Source: Pachyseris speciosa (taxonomy: Eukaryota; Cnidaria; Anthozoa; Scleractinia; Pachyseridae). From it: 64,000 bases of DNA. Below the pieces are notes generated by a model. It had not been told where the DNA came from. It did no database searches and worked only from the letters and a program-made list of their open reading frames with translations. Each line of letters opens with the position of its first letter. Positions within the stretch are counted from its first letter, which is position 1. A program made the translations under genes and the position numbers. Below are positions 30,902 to 44,100 of this stretch, in pieces. The DNA lies in contig JAEMWC010000261.1 of the NCBI GenBank assembly GCA_016490735.1, positions 706,001 through 770,000 of the forward strand. Reading direction: 5' to 3'.

Positions 30902-33900
30902 TCAGTTCTTAAATCTCAGATCTATCACATCAGCTCTGGCAACCTTGTCCCACTGTATATGCAAACTCTCCTGAAAGACAAGAAGGAAAACATCAAGACA
31001 GAACTTGGGATATTACTTTCCAACAACTGTACTAAATATTGTGACCACTCCTTTTCAGCCTACACAAAAGTTTGTAGTTACACTGTATGGTTACTGTAAC
31101 ATTATTTGCTCTACCAGTAGTCTCTAACCACACCGTTAATTTGTGACTGCATGTAACCCCATCGGCACTGAGAAGGTTGTAGTTATAGCCTACCCTGCCA
31201 CCCTGTAACAAAATTGTGGCTTTTGTGCAATTGTTACTTATGTAAATAGTAGTTTTAATGTACTGTATAATTATAAAATACGATTTTATTTTTATATATT
31301 TGTTTTTTCTTTCTTGGAGAAATTAGCTATACAGCAACTCTTGTAAATCCAAGCTGAAATAAAGGTGATGTATGTATGTAGGGTACAGGCTGTACATGTA
31401 GGTAGAGAACTTCTAAAGCCTATCTGAATACCATTAAAAAGTTACGTTGTTCACAAATTATTGCCAGAGTTAATAATGAAAAAAAAAAACAACAACAACA
31501 ACAAAACAAAACAAAAACAAGAGTGTGCAGGACACCAGGGAAAATTTTGGATTAAGGTAACTGGCCCTGGGAAGGTTCGGCAAAGTTGTTTGTGCCTTTT
31601 GGGAATTTGCTCTCAAGATGTCCTTTGATCTGAAAACTTGTGGAACACACCTGGACACACTTAATTATCATGTCCAAACTAATCTCTTGAAAAAACAAAA
31701 TGACATACAGTGTACCTGGTATAAAGGAGGTTCTTTAGGGTGTGGGTGAAATCCTTGCTTTCTACAATTCAAAATAAACTGTAGACCATACTCCTGAGTG
31801 AGTGAGAACACTCCAGTCCTAAATAAATTATTATGCAGAAAAACATGCATTTCATTATCTTAAAAATAAATGATAGTGGTACCGGTAAATTCAGCCACTT
31901 CAGTGGCCTTAGTGTCTGAAGGAAAAAAGCATTACCGTTACAAACAATAAAAAATTGTTCGTTCATTTGTTCCATTCATTTGTTAATAATCATTAATTTA
32001 TTCAAATATTATTTTCCTGTTCAGTATTAGTAAATAGATTAAGGCAGTCATCTGTGTTCAGGGGGGAGCAGGGTTGGCACAGTGGTGAGAGTGCTTGCCT
32101 TCCACCAATGTGTCGTGGGTTTGATTCCCAGACTTGGTGTAATAAGTGGGCTGAGTTTGTTGGTTCTCTACTCTGCTCCAAGAGGTTTTTCGCTGGGTAC
32201 TCCAGTTTTCCCCACTCCCCAAAACCAACATTTGATATGATTTGACTTGATTTAGCATTGATTTGAATTGATTTAGTCTCCCCAATTAGTAGAGCATCTG
32301 TGCTTTGCTAGAAAGATTTGATACTTTAATTAAGTGATGATGATGGTGGTGGTGGTGGTGGTGATGATGGTGATGATGATGATGATGATACTTCCTACAC
32401 AAACCAGTCAGCTGTGTATAGTTCCTCTACAATGTTGATTGAGAACTACAGTATTTGGAGTCTGTACCAACTTGTCAAAACAAACTTACTCGCCAAACTT
32501 TGGGGAGCAAACAATAGCGATTGCTTCAGGCATGATCAGTTGATAGCTGCAGTGGGTATGGAGGTCTACACTTGACATAAAGCTGGTCTGTGATGGGTGT
32601 GTCTGAAAGATTAATGTGAAAGGAGCACTAAATTAACTTTTCTAAGTGGCACTAGTTTTGTGATTAAAAATTTGCTTTTTTACGATATTGAAACTATTAA
32701 AATAACAATGACATTGTTATTTGAAATTAGGGTACATTCAAACTGAATTTTCTTTGCCAAATGGTTGGTCTGTTGGTTGTTTGTGCTTTTGAATTGTTCA
32801 AGTTTGAATCAGTGGTGTCTAAATGCAAGATAATTAATTTCTCATGTCACTGATGGTTTTGCATTTCAAAAAGAAATGTGACCAAGGTTGCGGCAAGAAC
32901 AGTACTCATTGTTAATAGTCATCAATTTTGTAACTTGTTGTTTGGAAAATTTTGAGGCAACTATGATGTTATTCTTTTAAAGACATCTATATTTTCCTTG
33001 GGCTACATATCTATCTTGGCACTCTATCAGCCCTTGTTATGTAATAACTAATATGCCATAAGTATATTAATTTGTAGGTGATGTTGCATGAAACTTGGTA
33101 CAAGTTAATGCTACGTGTGAGCATGCAAGCCATTTATACCAACTAATATTTCTTTGCAATCCAACTCCTGCTTTGACTACATGTAACCTGTATAAACAAT
33201 GACCTGAACTCCGAACTTTTTTGAGCTTATGCAACAGTAGCAAGGTGAGTAAGGACTGTAGGCTACCTAAATTTCAATCTTGAGAGGACCTGTAAGTTCT
33301 CAGCATGATATACTTACATGTATCCAGCCTAATGTGATAAGGTCATAAGAATCCTGAATTTCAAAAAGTTCTTCTTCATTCAAAGTGGTGCAGGAATCTG
33401 AAGTAGCTGTTTGTTTTGGTATCAACAGATGAGTGATGCAGAACATATGGTTTTGCTGAAAATAAAATGCATTATTTTATTATTAGCCATTTTTTAAAGC
33501 TATATCTGGATTTGCTCAAATTTTGTGATATAATTTTGACAATACTCAAAGAAGAACTGAGAAAATAAAATTAAGGAGGCTCGCATCAGGTTTTTGGCTT
33601 TGGGTGTTGTACGGGTCCGCAAATGAATCCAGGACCGCAAATGATCCCCCAGAAATGATCCCCAAGAAAAACTAGGAATAGCATGGATTGATATAAAAAT
33701 GACACACAAAAAACATGTTATACCATTTCTTTCACGGAAACATACAAACCCACAATTGAACTGCTCCCAACATCATTGGCTTCAAACATGTAGCTCAGTT
33801 GGTGAGAGCATCGCACAGGTATCACAAGGTCATGGCTTCAAACCCCGTTGAAATCCTGGATTTTTTTCAGGCTTCTTTACGCAATTGCATAAATTATGTT

Positions 33901-34472
33901 CACAACTGCGAGGATCACTCTTCATTTGATTTCACTTCTGCCTCTACTTTCATATATGATTTATTTCATATATCGTTCACACTCATTTCTTCACAGGAAC
34001 ATACAAACCCATAATTGTCAGTTTAGCTTTAAAGGTTTAAATGCTGCCACAAGCTTTTATCTCGTCAGGTAATGAGTTCTAGATTCGCAGCCCCATGAAA
34101 GCAAATGCCTGGTTGCCAAAAGTCTTGTAGGTCATGTGGGGTACCTTAAGAAGGTGCTGGGTGTCACTGTGGAGGGAATACTACATGGTGCCTTCATGTC
34201 CAATAACTTGCATATGTATGATGGAGCCATGCCCATCAGGACTTTATATACCAGTAGTGCTATCTTGACAGCACTATAATACAAAATTTAACCAAGGCAA
34301 CAATTCTATAACATAATTATAACAACATGCCTGAAGCCACTTACAAGGCGGCCAGTCAGAATGCCACAAGTTTCCAAGTTTTTTCGAGTGTTCTCTGATG
34401 CAAGACGTAGAAAATGGCTAATGAGATCACTAGGAATGTGAATCTTTCTAAGGCCAGTCGTTGAGGATGCAT
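30902..34472 (-). CDS. AMSH JAMM-domain exons
   Basis: Five exons (34472-34345, 33455-33318, 32602-32490, 31818-31716, 30970-30902) give [53 protein letters not shown] then [47 protein letters not shown] and the tail. Besides the zinc ligands, the Ins-2 Cys/His cluster (HCSY...C...GFHPH) that gives AMSH its K63-chain choice and second zinc is kept. An active enzyme is expected. Confidence 0.92.
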
Positions 34473-35120
34473 CTATTGGTAGTTAAAGAAGGGAGTTAAA
34501 AACTAAGATAACTACAATGGTTGGTCAAGTCTGGTGTGCTTTGTATTTGATCCAGAGATCTCCTTCTATGGCAAAAAATTCCAAGAAAGGATGACAATAA
34601 TATTCTTCAAGGTGAATACTAATTCACAGGGACTGACTTCATGCAATCATTTGTTATTATTTTTTTATGCCCAGAGTATGCAGTGCCAGCACCCAGCTTC
34701 TACCAAAACTGCTGACTATCTGATGTTGGAATTGGCATCCGACTGAGGGAACCAAGCCCAAAATTTAAAGAAAGATCCTGGTATCTTTCAGGAATTCAGT
34801 CTCTTTTTACACAAACATCCCTGGCATCTTAACATGGACGTTCCCTGGTTCAAGTGCTCACAAGCCTGATACTTTTCAAAGTATTCTGACCAGCAAATTC
34901 TATAATAAGTTATTTGGTGTACATATAGTTATTCAGAAAATCAATGTTGGTGGAACTTGATTTAAACCATCAATCCTAGCTGGGTACTCAAACTTCAAGT
35001 CTTTTTATAAGAATGTTCATTTATGGTTGCAAAAGTTACAAATGAATGTCCTAATGAATAAGTAATTATGAAATAAGGGTTAAGGGAGTTAAATATAATA
35101 ATAATAATAATAATAATAAC

Positions 35121-35151
<31 letters not shown>

Positions 35152-38100
35152 GGTTTATTGGCAACATCTCTACATAGTAGCTCTTCATTTACCAATTAAC
35201 TCTAAATCAAATCAAATCAAATCAAATGTTGGCTTTTGGTGAGAGGGGAAAACCGGAGTACCTGGAGAAAAACCTCTCCACTAACCTGCCGACATGACTG
35301 GCTTAGTTGATCTGTCCACTGCTGGGGTACTGAAAAAAACAGCAATCACAGAAAGATGATAAATTTTTGCTCAGTCATGAAATATTATTACAAGACTTTG
35401 AATTGATAGTCTCATTATAAACTTAACTTCACTGGCTAAACCTGAAGCAGGATGATTGATAGGAAAGCTACATGAAGCAAATTGTTTTTTTGTGCATAGG
35501 CAGTCAAACATTTTTTTTCTTTAATAAAAGAATTTGTGTATCAAAATTGCAGAAAGCATAGGTTACCCAAAGATACAAATACCATGTGAACGTCTGACAA
35601 ACAGACCCCATCTCGTCTGATCACAAGTTTAACATTCCTTAAAAATTGGCAATGATGTGACTTGCCCTGGACTTAGAAGTGAACTACAAACAGGAAGCTA
35701 GGATCAGTATTGAAAACTTTGTGTCAGTTAAAATACTATCAATCATTGTCACCACTAGAGTTACTCCAGACACTTGAATTAAAATAGAAAAAAGATGACA
35801 CTCTACCTTGGGGTAGGTACAGAATATAATGAAGAGAAGCTGGGTGGTAGCACAGTTTGCCCAACATCACTGGGTTTACTGTGTTCACGCTGATTGTTAC
35901 CCACAACTGACTGGTCAGTGGCAGAAGCCTCCTGATGAGAGCCTGTGGGTGGGGCAGGGTAATCGCCAATCAATGGTGGTGCACTAGGAACAACCTTTGG
36001 CAACTCTGTGTCATGATTCATTGTATCATTGTGTTGTTGTGCTATTCTCTGAGCCTCCTGTTCCTTCTTTGCTCTTTCTTCTGCTTGTGCTCTTTCAAGT
36101 TCTCTCTGCTTAGCTTCTTCTTCTTTCTTTAAAAATTAATGTCACATGAGGCTTAGACAGGAGAATATTTTGCTCAAGATCATACACTGTAGTACACAGA
36201 CCTTGCCAATCTTGGACCTTGAGACATTTTCTAGACCAATTGGCATAATACTAGGAAGGTCAATTTGCAAAATGAAATAAATACAACCTTTATCTGTGAC
36301 CACATTCTGGGGCTGAGAACCTGGTCAACTGTTTGTTCATATTTACTAACCAAAATCAAAGATCTGAATGTTTAATCCACACTTGTAAACGTGATTACGA
36401 GGGTTGAGAACTTGAACCTGGGATCCATTTTTCAGAAACCCCAAAATTAATAAAATAAGAAACTGGTCTCAGAACACCATTGACTGTGGACATCATCTTC
36501 AGCACCTTGACCAGTGGAGATCACTACACTGTATAACTCCAAATTAACAACAGAAGGCTAGAAAAATGGCACAAATTGATGGGATGACTAACACTTATAT
36601 TGGAAACTTCACAGACATGGTCAAGGGTCAAGGATACTTCATGACAAAAAATGTGGTCTTGTAATAATTAGATTTATTAAAAATTGAAGGGCTCGGAGCA
36701 TAACCATCCTATGTCGAATTTTGAGTCGTTTTTCGATTTTGCTTGGATTTGTCTGAATTTCTGCATGTGAACTGCAATTCGATGGAAACACATTGTATGG
36801 TATTTTTTTGACTGATTCATCCAGAATCCAGAAATGCATTTTTTCTTACGTACACCAAGAAACCAACCTTCCATGGGAGTGGTTTTCAAGTTGCATTACA
36901 TCTTCTTAGTAAGAAAAAATGCATTTCTGGATTCTGGATGAATCAGTCAAAAAAATACCATACAATGTGTTTCCATCGAATTGTAGTTCACATGCAGAAA
37001 TTCAGACAAATCCAAGCAAAATCGAAAAACAACCCAAAATTCGACATAGGATGGTTATGCTCCGAGGCCTTCAATTAATACATACATTGCACAATTTGCA
37101 CACACATAAAAGTTTTTTAGTTAATCACTCTGAAGTAAACAGCCATTTTTAATCATTGCTGATGATGATCAAAGATTATTACCTTTTTAATAGCCTCTTG
37201 AGCCTTGAACTGTTCGTATTCATACTGATATTTGTCCTTCAAAACTCCTTTTAGTTCCTCTGCCACACTGAACACTCTTCTGAGCTTCTGTAGCACACAT
37301 TTTGAGAAAAACTGTCACTGTTTCTGCATGTTGTGAGGTAAATGCTGCATGACTGTTCTACGGTATTCTTACGTACAGAATGCTGATGTTAGCACATTTA
37401 GTAAAAGCACCATACTCGACTTTATTATTTCCATTTATTAGTTGCATTGCACATATTTCCCCAATATCAGTATATTTAATAGCGAGAGGAATGGAAATAT
37501 TAGCCTCAAGTCCAAAGATCGCATCAAATATCTTCTTGTTTTTTAATATCTTTCCAATTGTACTGATAATTTATTCTTTGGTTAATTTGTAAGTCTGGCC
37601 CACCTAGATTAGCCCTAGCTACCCGCGGGCCACCCAATCTTTTTTTTTTTGCGTATATAATTTTTTAAAATAAAGCTGTTTGTTTATGTTAATTGCCTTT
37701 TAAAACAGATTTAATAATTTTATCACTATTAAGTCTGAAATCTTTCTAGCTCAGCACAGATGCTCTACTAATTGAGGAGACTAATCAAATCAACTCTAAA
37801 TAAACTAGAGGAGAATCACATCAAATCAATTATTGTTTTTTGGGGAAAGAGGAAAACCGGAGTACATGTACCCAGAGAAAAACCTCTTTGAGCAGAGTAG
37901 AGAACAAACAAACTCAGCCCACATATGTCACTGAATCCAGGAATCAAACCCAGGACATATTGTTGGAAGGAGAGGACTCTCACCACTGTGCCTGAACTCT
38001 GCATAGGGTAGTCTGTTTCCATGAAGGAAAAAATCTGAATTTAATACCTGCTCATATGCAATATCTCCATTTATTACATGACTGGCTCTTTGAGTGGTCA

Positions 38101-41100
38101 AGATGAATCAATTCTCCTGCTGTGATTGGCTACCCAGCCCGTTTGTCCCGTGTTGGAGTAGGGGGGGGGGGGGGGGGAGGAAGGGAACGCTTGCAGACAA
38201 ACCTCTGGATTTTGAAAATCCCATTTCTTGGCTCGTGATTGGCTTGGTTCTGGTCGTATTTAATTGCAATTGTCGACAGTCTGATCAGCCGGATACCCAG
38301 AATGCACCATGATAGTAGAAGGGGAAGACACATTCAAAGCAAGTTTACACAAAGCAACAACTACAACAACAACATTGACTTCATTTTTACAATTTGTGAA
38401 AAAGGCCTTTGTAGCCCATAACTATTGTAGGCAGCTACTTACATCATAAACTGACACCATATATAATAAGCTCATTTTAAGAAAACACACACACAAAATA
38501 ATAATTATATTATTGATAGTTATAACTAAAGCAGTTACACATAAATAGATGTCTACACACTGTGCATTACATTAGCCTGAGCAATCTCAAACTTTGAAAT
38601 AGTGTTTTTTAAAGGGCAAATTTTATATCTACGTAAAAACAATTTTTGGTTCATAGGCACTTTAACCCATTGGCACCCATGCCGGCCAAAACCGGCCGTA
38701 AAAAACTCCCATGCTTCAAAACATTGCAACTTTCTCAATCGCACGAGTATTGCCTTAACTGTTAGTTGTGAGCACGAAATGGAATGCCCTTTAAATTTGG
38801 ATATCCAATAAATGCAAGAAACGTAGCGATTTTTACCAAACATGGCCTTTTGAGTTTGGACAAGAATGAAACTGGCCGTTTTTAACGTCAAAGAGAAACA
38901 ACAAAAATGCCCATTTTTGCCTTCATGTTTTTTAGGGAAATCATCGTCGAAAAACCAAAATTCAACCATCATAACGAAATTCAGTCCTTTTTCTAGCTTA
39001 GAAATGACTTTTTTTCTTCATATTCTTCTCCCGAGCATAGAGACAGCCTTTTGTTCCAGTGCATTTGGGCCTTCCCGACATTTTCAATATCTTGAGTGCA
39101 TTGCATGCTGGGAACTAACGAGAATTTTTGACAGCGTCCGTTCCTTCCCCCAATTCTTTCACATATAAACTAAGTCTACAGCCACTCCGACCTACCGCCA
39201 AAATTTCCTGCTCATGGTCATCTTCAGTACACAGAAATTCCAAAATATGTGGCGGTAGGTCGAGAAATTCATCAATAGTCAAGTCCCAAAGGTACTACAT
39301 GTAAGTGTTCGACCGGCCAAATTCCCAGTTCGTTGAGTAACAAGCCAAATTCAACAACAAAGTACATCACCTTGCTCGATTCTTTGAGAAAGTGGACTCT
39401 TAGCTACCGTCACGCTTAATGATGCTCATCAGGCAGCCGCTAATGATGAAAAATGGCTGTAAATTTAGCAGAAATCGCAAGCAAACCGAACTTGGGCCAT
39501 TGTTGTCGCTGGTAGTTCAAATAATGAGTCACGAATTGCTATTCATCATTTATAGGTGAAAAATCACTCCAAAAATGTAAAAACCTGCAGTAGTCAATGG
39601 GTTAAAAGATTAAAATTTTCACCCTGAACAGTGATTCAGTAGCAAGTTGCGACAAGAACAAAAGCCTTATGTGAAACAGCTCTGCACAAGAGGAGATCTA
39701 CTCACTGTGCTCCCCACAGGATTTAAGAAAAGTTTGATTTTTCAACTTTTGGCACTTTTGAAAGAAGATTGTGTTGTCCTTGTAATTTGTCCACTGAAAA
39801 GTACTGTTAAAATTAATATGAAATCAAGGAGGCCTCATCAATGGGAATTTTGGCTGGCTTGTTGTCTGACTACCTCCAATCAGATGTTCAGAGTGGAAAA
39901 TACCATCTGCTTTTTGCTTGTATTGAAGAAGCACACTTCAAAAGCTTCCTCAGATACCTCAAAAAGTAAGGCAACTCGTTTCATGGCAACATTTCTAGAG
40001 TTGGTTTTAAGAATCACTTAATTGACTTAGAGGCTACCTTCAGAAAGATCATCTATATTCAGAAACTGGTCAAGTCACAAGAGTATCGTTATTTTCCTCA
40101 GAGTCTTGAAGCATCTCCTGTCCAAATTCTAAAGTTTCTGCCAATTTTGTTTTTTGTCACAGGCAAAAACACTTAAACCACTTATTGGATTGGACTTCTT
40201 CCCTCTGGCATGTCCAGCAAATACTTCTTTACTGGAGTTGAATTTGTCGGAGTTGACTTCTTAACCTTTTGGCTCCTGAACATTTTGCCGAAAAACACCT
40301 TTTAAAGTTTGTCAAGCTATTTTCTAGTCAGAATCTAGCCCCAAAGAATCAAAACTGCCTAAAACTCTGTTTCCTGGTAGAGCTCCCGGCGTCCTTCTGT
40401 TCCTGATGCTTAATTTGAGCTTTCAAAGTTCGGGCATGTGCAGAAAGCAAAATTTCAAGATTTCTACCTTTCGCTTCCTCTCCTCCCCTTTTCTTTTGCT
40501 TTTCTTGCCTCACTTTCTTTCCCTCTTGCTGGGCATTTTCTGGGCTTCTTTTCGGTGGGAAAAGATTTGGGGAAAACTTTTAGGATCGTAGGATTAGACA
40601 GTAGGAAGTGCAGGTGGGTAGTGGAACAAGATTTTCACTCAAATTTTCTGGTCAACGTTACTTGGTTTTTTTGTGTTTTCTCCGGCCTGTTTCACGGAAT
40701 CGTGCTCATTTGGGTATGGTTTGAAAGATCTCTTCTCCCTACACGTGTTACATGGTAAAGTTGTCTGCGAGCATCAAAACTCATGACGTCACAAGTGGTA
40801 CAAGAGACATGGTTTTGGCCGGTGTAGGAGTCAAAGGGTTATTTTTACCTTGTATATCAATTCTTGATCTAGGATTTCGAATCTTGCAAGCACAAGGATT
40901 ACAAACATAGCTTCAATACATTTCACATTTTACCACCTCAAGTTCAACTTTCTGGCAGATTTCTCTGTAGCAGTCCTTCCTTTTCAAAAGATTCAAAAGA
41001 TTTTCTGCAGAAATAGAGCTTCTTTACGTTAAATTACCCAATTTAACTTTGAATTGCAATTACAAAGCCTTGATTGGTTGCTCAGATTCATTGAGATTTC

Positions 41101-44100
41101 TCCATTCGCACTGTACGTGCATTGCTTCTGCAATATTTTGTCAAGTCAAGTTTGTTTTGGACACATGTCCTTGAAAGTTCACCTCTGCTATGGAAGGTGA
41201 CACATTTTATTGGTCAGTTTATGACAGTCAATCATAGCATCAAATCTAAGTGAGCACACTCAGGCATGACCGGGCAAGTGGGCAGTTTTCAAAATCTAGA
41301 GGTTTGTCTGCAAGCATTTCCTTCCCTCCTCTCCCCCTCCCCCCTCTTTAATTTTTTTCGTCTCGCCCCATTTTTTGTGCAGCCAAAACATCGAAAATTC
41401 CATTGCTCAGTCTATATTTGCTCAGAAACCCTATAGAAATGTTTGCTACACAGTCTAGTGTCACCAACAAAGAGGAGGGAATTGGGATGATAGGACAAAA
41501 CAGGGATATTCAGACCCTCTGTCCCCATAGTCATATGTTAAGTTATTTATCAAGTTTGAAACCCTGTACCTTCTTATTATTTGCTTTATCCACTGGCAGT
41601 GCCTTGGCATATTCTGGATGTGCAGGAAGCTTTTCCACAAACAACCTAAGGAGACAAAAAACACACAAAAATTGTCTCAAGATATTGAGCCCCTTCCCAT
41701 GATCCACCTTACAGTACCGGCCGGAGGGATTGCAGCATGTCCACGCGTGTAAAATGCGCGTGTAATTTGAGTGGACACTGAGTGGGTATTGCGTGGGCAC
41801 TGCGTGGAACTGCGTGTAATGTTCGTGTAAAAATTGCCTGTAAAAATTGCTTTGCGTGTACTCATGGCATACGAGCGATCTTTTGTTATTCATACACGCA
41901 AATTTGCCAAAAAGTCTCAGATATAGCGCGCAACACTGCGAAATGGCTGTACATGTTATTCGACAGAGTTATAAACACGCAGCGATCGATGTGCTACGGA
42001 ACGTGAAATCAAAACAACTCGTAATAAAATAGCGAATTTCCATGTTACTTCTTAACACTCAATCATTAAACGAACCTTAAGGTTTGAAAGAAAGCATCTT
42101 ACTCTTGTCGAGGGATAACCTAAAATTCTGCGCTACTATTTCAGGAAAACTGCTGTGAGAGTCCGTTTCGGCACTCCGCAACGGTTTAAAAATTTTGCAC
42201 CGTTCCGCGACAGTTTGAGCGAAATTTCGAGCGAAAGTTCGAGCAAAAATTTTGCGGCACTCTGCTATAATTCGAGTGAAATTCTTTTCGCTTGCTGTAA
42301 ATGATACATTTATCTTGTTTCGTTTTATCTCCCCCACATCATAAACATCTCATTCTTCAACAGCGTGTGCTAATTTTTGTCACCCGACGAGGGCAAATTT
42401 TTGTCACGTGCTAGGCAACGAATTCTATCAATGGATCGGATTTCATTTTATCATTTAACAAGTAAAAGTTCTCGTATGTTTTGCTTTACATTTTGTAATG
42501 ATCTCCTTCACAATAATGGTGCTCTCGGTAACCGGGCTGGCTTGCCTGCTCATAATGAACACAACGGATGTTTTTTTTTTACAAGTAAAATATAGGAACA
42601 GCCTGGTCAATCGAGCTCAGTTCGTTTCGAATGTCTAGACGATGCGCCGCTTATGTCTCATCTGTGGCTTTCTTTTTTTGATTCACGCGCTTATCCTTGT
42701 CACGCAACTCCGAAATTTGCGAATTAATCCCGTTTTCGATACCACAAATTGAGCGCAATACTTCAAGCTATCCTTCACGCCTTTTGTAAAACAGTGGGTT
42801 CGCTTTAAAACTCTCATTTGATGAACGACAATGACAGAACACCGGCAAGGCGGTCAGCAAATAATACGGTAGTGTTTTGTTCTTTTTACGAGCGGTGAGT
42901 GAGTTCCAGGGGAGAGACTGTGTGTTATTTTACACGCAGTCACTGAGTGTAAAATTACACGCATAAAATGTATTTGCGTGGACATTGCGTGGACACTGCG
43001 TGGGCATTGCGTGGGCAGTGCGTGTAAAGTGAGTGTAAGGTCCGTGTAAACTGCGTGTACTGCACGCACATTACACGCGTGTAATGCTGCAATCCCTCCG
43101 GCCGCCGGTACTGTATATTAATAGGTTCATTAATTTCGAGGTTAGTCCTCAGTGCAGATTATGGACTCTACTGTGGGTAGGGTCCACCTACACTGTATGT
43201 CAAAACAACCATCTTCTAATTAATCTTTCAATCAAAAGTTGGATTGAAATCACCTTGTCGGAGTATAACCAACCTACCGCACAATGTATGTTGAATTTTA
43301 GGTCGTTTTTCGATTTTGCTCGGATCTGTCCAAATTTCTGCATGTCAACTGCAATTCAATTGAAAAACATTGACTGGTATTATTTTCACTGTTTTTTTTT
43401 TCATTTTGGAGATATAATGTGTGTAAAAAATGCATTTTTCCTTGCATACACAAAGAAACCAACCTTCCACGAGAGTGGTTTGCAAATTGCATTACATCTT
43501 CTTTCAAAATGAATTGCAGTTCACATGCAAAAATTCGACATAGGTTGGTTATGTTCAGAGCCCTTCATTTGTAATACCTTCTTTTTCCCACATCCAAAAA
43601 CTTCTTTAACAAGTCTCTTAGATCCTAATATACAGTACATGTAGTAACTACGGTAGGACACTAGTGACTGAGGAAGCAATCTTCAAGCCAATGACAATCA
43701 AAAATAATATTTTTCAATTATTTTAATTTACAGTTTCACAGCAGTAATGATCAGGGTCTACATACACACTGTACTGAAGGTAAGAATAATGTACATGTAT
43801 GTAATTAACTAGTAATTAAGATCACAAAAAATACAATTTTTTGGAGGGAAGAATGCCCCTGGAACTCCAAACAGTAACAAACACCACCATGATGACAGAG
43901 CCCCACTCATGCATAATGTTAGTAATGTTCATTATAAACTGCTACATGTATAAGACAAATCAAGAACAAACACTGGACATCTAATTTCGTCAAAAGCAGC
44001 CAAGAGAAAAACAAAGTGGGTGTAATATTTGTCCCAGATTTGTAGATTGTTCAAAGTAAACTTGAACAGCACATGCACCTATCATATTAAGACATCAATT

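Noticed and set aside
31536..31622. Alternative last AMSH exon after 31716 ([12 protein letters not shown]...)
   Set aside because: It is open and in phase but lacks family similarity; exon 30970-30902 ends in the conserved DLR motif.
36639..37152. Two small genes with the same peptide on opposite strands
   Set aside because: The identical peptides follow from the long palindrome; no domain and no splice context.
38553..38972. 139-codon minus-strand frame as a gene
   Set aside because: Mostly inside a TIR element, composition poor, no family resemblance.
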